64,000 bases of DNA, taken from NCBI GenBank assembly GCA_036426205.1, contig CM071570.1:51754984-51818983 (forward strand). Direction: 5' to 3'. Below are positions 50,301-62,821 of this stretch, one piece after another (positions within the stretch are counted from its first letter, which is position 1; each line of letters starts with the position of its first letter). The notes beneath the pieces were generated by a model. It saw only the letters and a list, made by a program, of their open reading frames with translations, searched no databases and was not told where the DNA came from. This stretch comes from Ascaphus truei (Eukaryota > Chordata > Amphibia > Anura > Ascaphidae). Position numbers and translations under genes: made by a program.

Positions 50301-52249
50301 TTGGTGGTTCCTTGTAATGATTGCATACTCACCAGTTCTAGATCAATCGATTGATCAGAGGCAATCGCAGTCAATTCTTTAATCAAGACCGCCACTGTAT
50401 ATCAAGATACACTTTGTTTCTCAGCAAGTTACCCTTGACAAAGCGCCTACAACTGGCAAAACATGTTAGAGAACTTGCAAGCACCACATGTTTTGGATTT
50501 TAATCAATAAACATTGAACTTGGCACCACGTTCAGGGTCATCTTTTTAGACTGTGCACCGGCTTTTCCTGTTTGGATCATTTAAACGCAGTGTGTGTGTA
50601 TATATATATTAAAACATAATAAATAAAATAATGAAAAAATTATTTAAAAAAATTATATATATATATATAATCAAAACATAAATAAATAAAAAAGAATCCA
50701 ATGTTCCCAGCACACAGAAGAATAAAAAAGAAGGAATATGTTAAAAAAAAGTTTAATGGGCAAAAAAAACCACAAATCCTAATGTTATGTAAGTAAAAAT
50801 ATAAAACCACAATGCATCCAAACAAAATAATAATGGGAGAAAAACAGGGGAAGGAAAAAGGAAGGGATAGGTGAACATAATATAAAAGTGACAGGGAGAG
50901 GAGGGCGGTCAACGTTTCGGGGTACAAACCCCTTCTCAGGCCCATTCCCATGAGACACAAAATGTCTGATGGTTCTTCCCTTTCCCTGTACAGATCTCCC
51001 TATCGAAAAATGCACAAAAACAACGAGCAACCGGGATACATATCCTAACAGGGGGGCGCTTACAGGGCATCCAGGATTATCCAGCAACCAATACTGATAT
51101 AAATGATAGTCCCACACAGGGGGTGCAATCCAACAGTCCAAGGTAATACAGCGCCCGCTGTGGTATCAGGGATAATCCTTCCACAAGGGATAGCAGCTGC
51201 AGACCCCGTAAGTGTTTGTGAAGACTTGGAGTTTGTCTGCGCTCCGTATTCTAGATATTCCACTTCACTGTTTGGGCTCTGAGGATTCCCCGATCCAAGC
51301 AGCAGCAGGAACACTTCCACTGATTGAACATGCAAACAGTATCTGTGATACAGTGAGACTCCCCAGTTACATCAACAACAGAGGACCATTCAAACTGTAC
51401 TTTCTTATTTTCTATGTTTTTTCTTTTTCATTTTTCCAAGGATACCTTCCTTGCTCCATCATTATTATTTTCATTTATAATTTTTCAGGACTGTTTCTTG
51501 CGCTGTGTCTATACGTCCATCTGTTCTTTCTTGTTTTTTTTGTGTGGGAGCTGGTGAGTGGCACTATTGCAGATTTAAATTTAGTGTTTACAGATGCATT
51601 TATCTATTTACCATTGTTAGGTTACTGATTTTTGGCAGCAATATTTTTTTGTGTGTATATATATATATATATATTATATTTATATTTCACCCGCCCCTAC
51701 ATTTCTTTAGACCTAATATCTCTTAGATATAAAGTCCCTCCTTCCAAATGGTTCAATAACTACTGTACCTAGTTTCAGCAGTCAGATCTGGTTATTGATA
51801 CTTTTTTATTTTTACAAATAATCTATATATAATTTTGTGCTATGTTTTTCTACATCCACATACTTTTTGTTTCTTCCATAGGCAAATTGCCTGCCGCTCT
51901 CCTCCCCTTACTCCTGATAATTTAATTGAGTGTGACCGGGTAGTTGCTTGAAGCATTTCCACATGCATAGCATTTTCATTTGCACAGATAACAAAACAGC
52001 CAAATGTTTGCCTTTAGCGGGAAGCCAATTATGAAGTTATCTAAAATTGGCTGCCATAGTATTTGGTGAAGGAAAACGTGACAAGGGGACAATAACCAGT
52101 GGCAAGTGTATTTAGGCATTCTCCGAAACTCAACTCTTTAGAGAATGACCTCTATCATTTGTTTATATCATTCATGTTGTATGTTGGGCTTTTTGAGAAC
52201 ACTGTTCTTAACCATGATATAAAGTCAAGTTATCTTTTCTTTTTGTTAG
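47313..52249 (+). other. PLCB4: PLCB4 intron 1, copy B
   Basis: Same content as 14802-19826, including the large foldback and AT tracts. Confidence 0.75.
48757..50578. mobile_element. Large foldback, copy B of 16268-18129
   Basis: Same outer ends (GATCCAAACAGGAAAAAGCC and its inverse) and arms, about 40 bases shorter overall. Confidence 0.8.
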
Positions 52250-52329
52250 GAGTCATTTTGTGTTTGAGCCTAATTGCCTCTTTAAAAGGACGAATTTGGT
52301 TCTTCTGGACATGGAAAAGTGAAGGAAAG
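52250..52329 (+). pseudogene. PLCB4: PLCB4 coding exon 2, copy B, indels
   Basis: Equivalent to 19827-19907. One T added after GAGTCATT, one T missing in the Lys-Met codons, and a base missing in the Phe-Phe stretch, where TTCTTCTGGACATGG replaces TTCTTCGTGACATGG. Net length 80 instead of 81, so the frame is lost. Splice sites are intact. Confidence 0.85.
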
Positions 52330-54708
52330 GTATGAAGTAATGTAGCAAAGGATTTTTGCATTGTAAGTTTTTTTCTTTTCCTTCTATTTATTTCCCATGC
52401 ATAGGTTTTTAGGCAACAATGATAAAGAATTAAAAATGGCCAGTTTTGCAGCTGTAATCTCTTTGGGGGACATTGTTGCAGAGTAAAGGTGTAACCTGTA
52501 TCCATGTGGCATGGGCAAACGATAGGGGGAAAGTACAGTATAGCAGTTCCATCCTTTGAAAAACACTGATAATGAACGGGTGCACTGTATGGTTTTAATA
52601 AGTATCTCTATACACTGCAAGACTAGCTCACATTTTTAGAACCAGAAAATTGCCCAAATCTGCATATTGCACCACTAAATTGTTCATTTGTGCATTGCCT
52701 GCTTGCCATGCTCTTTTTGTATTCAGAAGAGATAAAGAACTAAAGTCAAACCTGTATACTGAGATTGTGAATAAATGATTTTCATCGGGCAGGTCTAATT
52801 TCAAAGTGTTTGGATTACTCAGGAATTTAAGGCCTGGATAAATCAAACATTGTTAAGCCTAAAATGTGTTATTGCCCGCCCCCCAAGTCCAAAAGCATTT
52901 TTTATTATGTGCAATACATCAACATTGAACCACTAAAATTAAAACATTTTTTCTGCGACCGATAAAACATATCGGGACCGGTATTAACATGACTGAATAC
53001 TGAAGTTAGAGTCAGTTGATGCCATACAGCAAGTCCCAATATTTATCGGAACCACAGTAACGCCAGAATAAAGCATTTTATTATCACCTACCCAGGCTGG
53101 CGTTAGCCCTGTCTAGCCTATGTATATAATGGCCAATATATTATGGGCCAGATATCGTAACCAGCCTGAGAATAGGTGATAACCACGATAACTACAACAC
53201 ATAACACATATAATAGTACTTAACCCTTATTAGCTCAAATGGTCAATTCCATGACTAGCTGGCACTAAGGGCTACAATAGGTAATATTAACATTAAACAA
53301 CTACACTACCTACCTCCTTGGCACCCTCAAAGGCAAGTAAACCATTGCTATGCTACTTCTAAGGCAAACAAGGGGTTAACCCCCACACCCCTGCCCCTTC
53401 CCAGGTCAATTATTCAATCTCCTCCCCTCCAACAATCTATCCCCCCCCCTCCCTCTAGACTAATGGCCAAGATCCTATTATCCAGATATCAAGATGTGAC
53501 TTGTAGGCTTTTAGCCATGCAAAACACCTAATGTACCACAAAAAAATATACAAAATCAATTGTACATAGGAAAAAGTGTAACCCCTTCATAACTTTCTTC
53601 TTCCCCTTCATAAACATACTTTGTAGACTTTACTTACAAATCATGCAGTTTACGGTGAAACATCAGAGCATGCAATTGTTCAGGTCAATTCTGTTACATT
53701 TAAAAACATGAACCCATTGATTGTTACTGTGCTACTGAGTCCCTCAATAGCGCCTAGACAGCCACATTGGCAATCAATAGTAACCGGTAATCAAAATGAG
53801 GTACTTACCCACTCTGGATGAAGGCCTTCTCATCTTCAGGGCTTCACCCTCCCAGCCCCCATCTCCATCTCCTAGCCCCTTCCTCCTCACGCCACCCAAT
53901 CCTTCTCCTCACAGCCCCCGTCTCACTCCTCTCAGCGCCCCCCTCCTCCTCAAAACCCCCTTCTGCCTCCTCACAAGCCCCCCCCCCGGCTCCTCTCAGC
54001 TCCCCCCCTCCTCTCTCTCAGCACCCGCCTCACAGCCCCCCGTCCTCCTCCGCCTCACAGCCCCCCCCCCTCCTCCGCCTCCTGTCGCCCCCCTCTTCCT
54101 CCTCACAGCCCCCCTTCACCTCTCAGCCCCTCCCTCGCTAAAAGTGCTTAGTCGCAAGGCACAGCACTTACCTGTGGAGTGGAGGCTGTTCTAGTGGCAG
54201 ACACCAGAAGTTGCAATTTACTTCCGGTCAACCATTGCTTCTGCTGCTGCTACCATCCTTCTCTGTCAGTGCCTGATGGTCCTTCATCCCTGAATTGTCT
54301 GTTGCCCCTGAAATTCAGGACAATTATGCATTTCAACAGACCTTTCAGGGACAACGGGACAGTTCACGGAAAAAAGGGATAATCATGTGTATATACATGG
54401 GAAGTCTGGCAACCCATTATATTAGTCTTATCTTGTCCTATGGTTCCACATAACCACTCCTCTTATCTGCCAGTGATGCAAGGGAGGAAAAAACAGCAAA
54501 GTACATTGATGGACAATAATCTATAAGATGCATGCTCCAAATGATTAGATTACCATACAAACCACTTGTATGGATCTTAATACATAGTCCTTATATAGTT
54601 TTAAAACACCACCATATCACACACACCATACAAAAGCAAATGTTTCATTTTTAGCATTATTTCTGTTTATTTAGCTAAGATTTCTATTTTCTCTCTTCTC
54701 CACTTTAG
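52330..54708 (+). other. PLCB4: PLCB4 intron 2, copy B
   Basis: Same content as copy A. The C/T-rich block here (about 53830-54125) is longer and irregular. Confidence 0.75.
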
Positions 54709-54767
54709 GAGGTCAGGTTCTGGAATGCTCTCTGATCAACAGCATACGTGTTGCTGCTGTACCCAAG
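54709..54767 (+). pseudogene. PLCB4: PLCB4 coding exon 3, copy B, indels
   Basis: Equivalent to 22257-22316. One G is missing from GAGGGTCAG and one G at the exon-donor boundary (CCCAAGTAATG instead of CCCAAGGTAATG), so either the last codon or the donor is damaged. Both losses are in G runs. Confidence 0.85.
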
Positions 54768-56423
54768 TAATGTCATCTATATTTCTCCATGGGGGTTTCT
54801 GTATAGTTTCTGTGTCTTTAGACCAATGGTGGGCAACTCCAGTCCTCAAGGGCCACGAACATGTCAGGTTTTCAGGATTTCTCTGCGTCAGCACAGGTGG
54901 CTCAATCAGTGGCTCAGTGAAAGACTGAGTCAAGACGGAGCAACTGATTGAGCCAGCTGTGCTGAAGCAGGATATTCTGTAAACCTGACCTGTTGGTGTC
55001 CCTTGAGGACTGGAGTTGCCCACCCTGCTCTAGACAATTAAAATGCTCTTTTTCATTAGTCGTAATCCCACCCAAATCAACCCTGGAGGGGGGAGCTGAA
55101 CGGCTGCTCTTTCCGCACCGTTTATCTCACGGTTCCTGAGTACTTACCGATAAATGTACCTGCGTTACTTCCGGAGGTTTAAAGTCACGCGCCTTAAACA
55201 GCCTGCAACATTTTGTTTCCCCTGTAAAGAACTGAATTACCAACACCTTTACCGATAAGTATCCTAAGGAGATCCCCAGAGCTTGAAAATAATGTGGTTC
55301 GGTGTGTGTGTGTGAAGATGGAGCTGCAGTGGGTGTGTGTGTGTGTGTGTGTGTGTGGTGTGGTGTGTGGTGTTGTGTGTGGTGTGTGTGTGTGTGTGGA
55401 TGGAGAGCTGCAGTGTGTGTGTGTTTGTGTTTGGAGATGGAGAGTGTGTGTGTGTGTCTTTTCAGAGTTACTGATTGCCTCTAGGGAACTAATAAGGTTG
55501 TTTTTTTGCTTGTTTTCTGATATATGCAAACAACTGGTTTATAAGCTGTGTGGACATATACTGGCAGACCTCCTAAATAGGGTTGCATTGAAAGAATATT
55601 AAAGCAGAATTATGCCTCTAAGGGCTGGGACCCGCTGTGCGCCCGGCGACGCTGGCGGCCGCGTGAGCGTTCCCCACACAGGGGAATCCTTCTGAGCCGG
55701 TCCCAGTCCCCCCCTCGCGCCAGCTCACTACGCGCGTGACGCGTCAGCCACCAGGGGATGCAAGAAAATTGTGATCCCGAGCGGTGGACGCGTCACGTGG
55801 TGCTCTGATGAGCCATCAGCGGCGGGAGGCGAAGCTGTCAACAGCTTCTAACAAGGTAGGGGGTGGGGTGTGTGTGTGTATCGCGTGTGTGAGGAGGCAT
55901 TTGTGGGGACGGGGGAGGGGCAGGAGCTGCTTACCTTCCACAGCCCGCAGCGCTCCCTCCTGCAGCCCGGGAGAAGACCGAGCCCGAGCCCGTGTAGGAG
56001 GGGGGGGGGAGAGTAGCGGTCCCCCTCCCACTCCCCCCTCCCCCCGCTTCCAGCTCCCGCTCCCTCCCTACAACGCATATCGCGGTCTGTGCCTGCCCAC
56101 GCCGCCTGTCTGCAGTGCGGGCGCGCTGACTGAGGGAGCGGGGCCTAAGCCTAAAGTACACAGAACCTGAAGAGTATCCGCATGCCTGGAATGCTAAGAT
56201 TCGAATTGTCTGATTCAGCTAAATATATATTGTTCTACTTAAACATGTATACATGTGTTCTATTTTTCTAACCCTATGAATACTGTATGTCATTCATAGT
56301 ATCACTTGTGCAGTGAACATCCACATCTTCATGGTTTTAAAGGCTTATTTGATGCTGGCATGGTCTTGGACTTATTACTGATGCTGTACGCTCTAATAAA
56401 TCATTCTTCCTTCTCCGATGCAG
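54768..56423 (+). other. PLCB4: PLCB4 intron 3, copy B
   Basis: Same content as copy A: hAT MITE, TG tract (about 55300-55420, irregular) and CpG-rich block (about 55625-56150). Confidence 0.75.
54824..55027. mobile_element. hAT-like MITE, copy B of 22376-22581
   Basis: Same element with the same flanking CTTTAGAC and CTCTAGAC. Confidence 0.8.
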
Positions 56424-56565
56424 GATCCAAAAATACTATCTGCACTGAAGCTGTTGGAAAAGCAGAACAAGAGCTAGAGGGCCGGATAGTGTGTGTCTGC
56501 AGTGGTACAGATCTGGTCAACATCGCTTCACGTACATGGTAGCAGAGAGTGTAGAAGTAGCTAAG
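56424..56565 (+). pseudogene. PLCB4: PLCB4 coding exon 4, copy B, two 1-base deletions
   Basis: Equivalent to 24019-24162. One T is lost in CTGCACTGAAG and one A in AACATCGCTTCACG, giving 142 instead of 144 bases and breaking the frame in between. Acceptor and donor intact. Confidence 0.85.
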
Positions 56566-59500
56566 GTATTCTACAATTAAACACTGCTTATGATGCAAAC
56601 GTTTTCTGTGGCTACCCTGATCTGTTCATGTCAAATACAGTATGACTTATAGAGGCTTGGCAGGAAGAGATTACTGTAATATTAACAACCCACAAGGGCC
56701 AACAAACACATACACTGATACATGAAATAAAACATACAAAAAGGAAATAACCCTTCGATTTTAGTCAACAATGTCCCTTGCAACACATTGCAAATCACCA
56801 GAGAACCATGTGTGCACAATGATAGTGCTATAGTATAGATATCCTATTTCTACATTAACATATACATTCTATATTGATAATAATTACACATATGTTTGAG
56901 GCCCACTCCTAAATTGGTCCTCACCTCTTCTCCTTCCGTCTGCAGCAAATCCCACATTGCATGTCTCAGGGGCTTTGACTTTTCAGCGATTTGTTCAATC
57001 AAATCGGGGAAAAAGTGCATGAAAATGAGATGTCAAATAGATTTTTTTATATACATAGTTAATTCTTAATGAAATACAGTAAAAAAAAATCACAATTTTT
57101 CCAGGTGAAATAGCATGTTTTTTTCGATAATTTTGCATTGGAAATATCATTAGCACCTCGAAACGCTAAACTTGGATGGTGTATGAGATAATTAAAAAAT
57201 AATCTTTATTAGAGCATCTATAAATAATGGGCTTTAAAATAAACAGTTTCAGTGGCACCTGTGTAGAACCAGTGGGAGTGTAGTAACTCCGTTAGGAACT
57301 AGATCCCTCTGACAGTGTATAAATTATAAATACTGTGCCTAGGTGGGTGGCTTAGATGGGCTACCTGCCTAGGTAGCACAAAATACAAATGGGTATGACT
57401 AGACACCCTGGAATAAATGCTTAAAGCTTGCCTGGTAAACAGAGTTCCATTAGAGAACTCTTAGTCCCTGTTGATAGTAGGTATAATAATAACACCGAAT
57501 CCTGGGTCTGTAGAATATAAGGTAAGCCAATTGATGTATATAATATGAATCTGTTGTGGCAATACCTATTGCATATGTAAGAATCAACTAACTGTTGACA
57601 AATGGTATTGTAGAGTACCTGATACGTGTGCTAGCTAGCTCAGACAACACAGAAGCAACACTAAGCGTGCACTATAACCCTTAAAGACAGCTGAGAAATA
57701 GTAGTTGCATTGTTGCAGTTCCCATGCACAGAGGGAAAACAGCAACACACTGAACACTGGAATTAGATATAGTGAGAAAAGTGTTTATCTGATAACACTA
57801 AACTAAATAGCATACCAGTGTTATACCCAGGTTATGGTAAAGCACCTAGGAGTAATCAATGGGTAGAACCCCCTTAAGGGTATGAGTTACAGTCCAAACC
57901 TAAGTGACCCCAGGATAGGGTCATTGACCTAAGAATAATAGTAGTGCTTGGGCTTAGTAACGTACTGTAGCCAGCAGAGTAACTATATCCTTATAGCAAA
58001 GGACTGCAAATAGGTAATTTCTGTCCCTAGTAAATATGGCTAAAGCTAAAGACTGGTGCTATAAAAACTTATCCCTTTTGAAAGCACGGGCTGCGTCTGC
58101 TCGTCGGAATATACCGCAGCTTTGAGTAATATGCCACGAGCAGGCTGCGCAAGATGCTCCCGTGTGGAGGCCCTATCCTGCGAACACAATGTATGAGCCT
58201 TGCACGCACGTTAGGGGGAGTGCCGCGCGCGCGTTTCGCTGAACGCTTTGTCAAGGCTGTAGTTCGGAACTGCCCCAAACAGCCCCTCTACGTTCTACTA
58301 TCTTATACCATTACAGCTGTAGCGGGGGTCCCTCTCTAGTTTAGCCTTTAATGAATAGGTCCCCATATATGCCCGCAACTGACTATTTATGTCAAACTGT
58401 ATATTACTTTTACTCACTGAAGTGACCACCAGTTAACATTACAATGAAAAAGAAATGGTCAGAATGGAAAAATATAAATAAGACATTTCTCCATTTAACA
58501 AAAACTTGAAAAAACTGTTCTGCCAGGGAAATAAGGGATAACTATTGCTTCCAGACATTACTTACATTCCACCTGGATTGGTAAGAATAATACTTATTAT
58601 TGTTTATGTGATACTGGTAACGTGGGCACCACTTTTTTCAGTCATCACATGATTGCTTGCCACTGACCTCAGTTTGAAAATCCAGATCATTTTTCTACCA
58701 TTCCTTTCGTAACTGCAACAACTTGCTTACATGTGTGTCATTAAAGTCACTGCAAAGGGGCGTCTTTCATTACTGAATTGCCAACAGCTGTACTTGCTTA
58801 TTTAATTCCCACAGTTGAAAATGGAAGACTTCCAATAAATTCATTTTGTGGCCAAATGATTTCACATCTCGCCTGCAAAGTATTTTGTCGCCTCTCTGTA
58901 GAAATAGCGTAAAAAACTGGTCACACCTACGGCCCATATTATTTAGAGATGAGCTGATAGATTCATATGAAACCGAGAAATCTGGTAAGCATTGAGAACA
59001 GATTTATAGGGCTGAAACGTATTTATATCGGCTGCTCTCATGGCTCGCTTTTCAGTTTGCTTCTTTACTGCATGCTCTTTGTTTGTAAGTTAAAAAAATA
59101 TATTTTGATTCATGACAGGGTACACTTGACTTCATGAGCATTGCTGATGGCCGTAGAATGTAGCAGAACCACACTGCAATTACTTGAGGTCACATAGGCA
59201 CCACAGACCAGTGGAAAATGTATTGTTTTCCCTTGGTTTACAGGCTTTTTGTAAGCTAATTTGCTAACTGGTTTACATACTTGTACCATACTCCATTGAT
59301 CTAGAGGAAGCAAACCAAAGAAATACCGGAATTTGTGCTACTGTGCATCCTTCCTGAATGGTTTATATATACCTAAATGCTATGATTTTGTATTTGTTTT
59401 AGATATGTGTTACTGTTATTTGTGGAATGTTGAGAGTTGTGTTTCACTTGATTTTTTTTTGTGTAAGCCACAAACTTGATGTAATTAGAGGATTAGTGGC

Positions 59501-60363
59501 ACTCTTGCTTCATATTATTTTTATTGCATAAAGTATTTGGTGTCTGCCATCACACATTTTCTGTAGCTATACTGTGCTCTTAAGATACATACCTGTTATC
59601 AATCTAAAATATTTGTTACATAAAAGGAAAAGGAAAGATGCATTGAGTTTTTGTGTTTAAAACATTTCCTGGGATACCAATAATAATAATAAAAAAAAGA
59701 CAGTAGAGGGAATGAATAATGACATAGATTCTGTAGTGTGCTAGTGCTGAAGGCTTTTGGGGACTTCAAGTGAAGCTGGGAGAGCACCAGAGTGAGACCT
59801 GCATGAAATTAAAGAGCACCCCACTTCTCTTTTTACCTCTGTAGTCTGTAAACAGGTTTACTTTCTGGAACTTACTTTTACACAGCAAAGGCTGAGTTCT
59901 GGGCAACTTAGCATATTAAGCGAAAAGTAAACTCCATGTCTAACTCAGGGGAACCATCCTGATGCAGGATACCATTCCAGTGTTTGGTGCTGTTGTTACA
60001 TACAAGGATGACACGACATAGAGAGTTGTACAGCATACCAACACAGAGTCTGTAGAACAGTACCACAGCTCTCAAGGGGCGCCCCCCCCCCCCCCGAAGG
60101 TGCTAGATTTTCTTGGGGGGATTGCAGCTGTTACAGGCCCCGCACTTACCTGAAGGCATTTAAATTAAATGCCGGGGATCGTGAGGCCTCTATAACGTCT
60201 TAACTGACCTTGGTTCCAACGACCTCTCCATATCAATCAGCGTCAAATGACGCCATAGGTCCGTACATCATATTGCCATGGTACGTGGCTCAACCAGCCC
60301 CGTTACGTCGTTTGACGCCGGAGCCGTTCAGGGGGGGGGGGAGGGGGCGTGAGCCGAAGGAGA
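56566..60363 (+). other. PLCB4: Start of PLCB4 intron 4, copy B
   Basis: Same content as 24163-28044, no exon. Ends at the N gap. Confidence 0.6.
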
Positions 60364-60403
60364 NNNNNNNNNNNNNNNNNNNNNNNNNNNNNNNNNNNNN
60401 NNN
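60364..60403. other. Assembly gap (40 N)
   Basis: The base before the gap corresponds to copy A 28044 and the first base after it to 28045, so copy A spans the gap with nothing between. After 25 matching bases (60404-60428) the two diverge. Confidence 0.97.
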
Positions 60404-60452
60404 GGAGGAAGGGGGGCACATGATGGTAAGTTTGCGCACCCCTGCCATAGCT

Positions 60453-60683
60453 CAAGGGTGCTCAACTCCAGTCCTCAAGTTCCCCCCCCTTCTCAACAGG
60501 TCAGGTTTTCCGGATACCTCAGCTTCAGCACAGGTGGTTCAATCAGAGGCTCAGTCAAAAACTGAGCCTCTGATTGATGCCACCTGTGCTGAAGCAGGGC
60601 CTGATTGAGCCACCTGTGCTGACGCAGGATTATCCTGAAAACCCAACCTTTGGGGGGTTAAGGACTGGAGATGTGCACCCCTG
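60453..60683. mobile_element. hAT-like MITE with 8-bp target duplication
   Basis: Starts CAAGGGTGCTCAACTCCAG and ends GGACTGGAGATGTGCACCCCTG, the same family as 22376-22581. Flanked by CCATAGCT (60445-60452) and CCATAGTT (60684-60691). Just upstream, GCGCACCCCTGCCATAG looks like the right end of another copy, suggesting two elements in tandem, the first cut off near the gap. Confidence 0.8.
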
Positions 60684-60691
60684 CCATAGTT

Positions 60692-61360
60692 GACCAAATT
60701 TCAAGCATTGCACCAGTCTGCAGTCATTTTCTGCAGCTCACCCTCCTGCCCCCAAACTCATTCTTCAGGAACTCCGCCGAACACACGTTCATTTCATCTT
60801 TGCAATCTTAACCAAATGGAAGCGTAATTGGAACCAGTGTCTCTCCCTTGAATATTTCCATAATGAAAACGTCGATTTTCTAATTGATTGAAAATGATAT
60901 GTTACTTATTGACTCTCTCAAAGTAGGGTTTTATAGTGGGAGGATAAGATTGGCAGGAACAAGTCTTTAATGGTAATACCCTTTCTGCAAAACCGAAACC
61001 ATGACTATGGCTTTATTATAAGTTGACTTGCTTAAATACTTTTCTCAAGCTTTGCGACCGGGCACGAAAGAAAATACAATTTATTGATGAAAACATCACT
61101 AAAAGTTGTCATTGTCAAGTGAGAAAAATCTCTTACATAGGGATATTCTGTTGTATTCCTCACAGATGATTTTTCCTTAAGGTATCTTTGCATATATACC
61201 AACCCCTAGTGGTTCTTTAAGTTATGACATGTACTGTAGACACATTTACAGTATATTTCAGTTCTAACTGAGGGATCTATTGAATATAAAATTTTAACTT
61301 TTTTACACTATTACATTTTATGAACGTCAAATATCAGGTTGGTATATACTTGAACACTGC
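60692..61360. other. Non-coding, nothing recognised
   Basis: AT-rich; no gene, RNA or repeat edge identified. Confidence 0.4.
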
Positions 61361-62177
61361 ATGCAAAGCTACAAAGTAACTGTCACTACCAAGGATCTTA
61401 ATAACTACAGATGCCTGCGGAATATGTGCACAAGGCAAACAAGACTCGCAAAAGCACAATATTACTCTGACAATCTCCTCCAGAATACATCAAACCCAGC
61501 TAACTTCTGGAAGGTTATCAACAATATATTCCAGCCTTTTAGCCATCAACAACTATGTAATATCATTAAGGAGGAATGCATTCAAGTAATACTTTGTGGG
61601 GAATGCTACTAACTTATTAGTGAAACACAAACCACAAACATGAACCTCATTCTGAGAGTACGCCTATAGCCCCACCTCCTCCCAACACTGCTCAAAATTT
61701 TCAATTTGTCCCAATATCCAAAGAGGAGATTACACAAGCGCTCCTCAAATTAAAACTAAGCAGCCAATTTGGACCTGACTTACTGCAATCTAAGTTCCTA
61801 AGACTTGGTGCCCCAGCCATTGTCAAACCAATTGCTTCCATAGTCAACTCTATCCTGTCTGCAGGCCATATCCCTAAGACCTGGAAAACTGCCAGAGTTG
61901 TCCCAATCTTCAAAAGTGGGGACAAAAACACTGTCTCAAACTACAGTCCAATCTCTCTTCTCCCAATACTATCCAAAGTCATGGAAAAATGTGTCCACTC
62001 CCAAATAAGCGATTACTATACCAAGACAAATTTCCCTAGCCAATTCTAATCTGGCTTTCGCCCCAAACAATCCACCGTTGCTAAAAGTTTGCAATGAAAT
62101 CCAGTGTGGAATGGAACAGGGACAACTCACTGGTGCAGTATTCCTAGATTTTGCAAAGGCTTTTGATTCTGTTGATC
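61361..62177 (+). mobile_element. LINE reverse-transcriptase remnant
   Basis: Two + strand pieces of a non-LTR retrotransposon ORF2. 61361-61609 ends the endonuclease-RT linker (CTRQTRLAKAQYYSDNL, NPANFWKVINN). About 61695-62050 covers RT fingers (KTWKTARVVPIFKSGDKN, NYSPISLLPILSKVMEKC) and ends at a stop before SGFRPKQSTV. After further frame changes, 62141-62179 reads FLDFAKAFDSVDH, RT motif A with its catalytic Asp. It then breaks off, at about 62177, where a hammerhead-family repeat begins. This is an L2/CR1/Jockey-type clade, distinct from the CR1 at 1843-4262. Dead element, 5' and 3' truncated. Confidence 0.8.
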
Positions 62178-62292
62178 ATAGCAAATGGAAATATTACTGT
62201 ATGCTCATTTGCATGTCATAGACAGGTCTGCAACCTCACCTTTCACCATTATCACACAGCACTTCCACGGCAGAAAGGGATTCTGTCAAGCG
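62178..62292. mobile_element. Fragment of the hammerhead-bearing repeat family
   Basis: AGCAAATGGAAATATTACTG... to ...GCAGAAAGGGATTCTGTC aligns to the first ~115 bases of the unit at 62821. It stops before the ribozyme part. Confidence 0.7.
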
Positions 62293-62788
62293 CAAGCTCC
62301 ATAGCATAATACTGTATGATGGTATTTTAATACAATAAATTGAAAAAAAGCCAACTTGGACATACACTCACAAGATGACTGAATAAAAAGGCGTTTATGA
62401 GATATAATCTCAATCGTAATTACATCACTATCAAAAGTCAGCAGAAGTCCTCATCGTCATAAGGATAGTGTCCCACAACCAAGTAATGCAGTATGGAACA
62501 AAGTTGCACAAAGCAGATGTCCTGATACACTCACAGCACTTGGGGATCCAACCGTATCCAAACGCATGGAGCCTGGACGAAAATCAGATGTAAACCTCCA
62601 CCACACACACCGCCCTAACCGGGCTGGAGAGGCTGTAGGGGCATCCTACTTGACACTGCAGTGAGTGTCCCCTTGAATTAGGCTGGATGTATTCAGAGCT
62701 ATATTTCCAATACAGACGGCAGGGCTTCCTCGTGGCTATGCGAAGGACTTCCGTGAGGTGACGTCAACACGCGCAACCTAACGTCCTA

Positions 62789-62794
<6 letters not shown>
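62293..62794. other. Non-coding, nothing recognised
   Basis: No coding frame. CpGs cluster near the end (GACGTCAACACGCGC at about 62761). Confidence 0.35.

Positions 62795-62820
<26 letters not shown>
62795..62820. repeat. (AT)n microsatellite
   Basis: About 13 AT units directly abutting the next element. Confidence 0.95.

Positions 62821-62821
<1 letters not shown>

Larger units (their letters stand above)
32121..60428. repeat. Copy B of the duplicated segment (error-rich)
   Basis: Same order of sequence as copy A. By anchor offsets it gains about 416 bases over the first ~10 kb and then loses about 216 over the remaining 18 kb. The changes are mostly one-base insertions and deletions, including in all four PLCB4 exons. 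Includes a 40-N gap. Most likely a duplicate of the same locus made during assembly. Confidence 0.9.

Noticed and set aside
1..60428. A genuine recent tandem duplication of PLCB4 exons 1-4
   Set aside because: Differences are dominated by one-base indels, including in exons and G runs, and a sequencing gap sits in copy B. Assembly duplication explains this with fewer assumptions.
61701..61931. 76-codon - strand frame
   Set aside because: Shadow of the + strand LINE reverse-transcriptase remnant.
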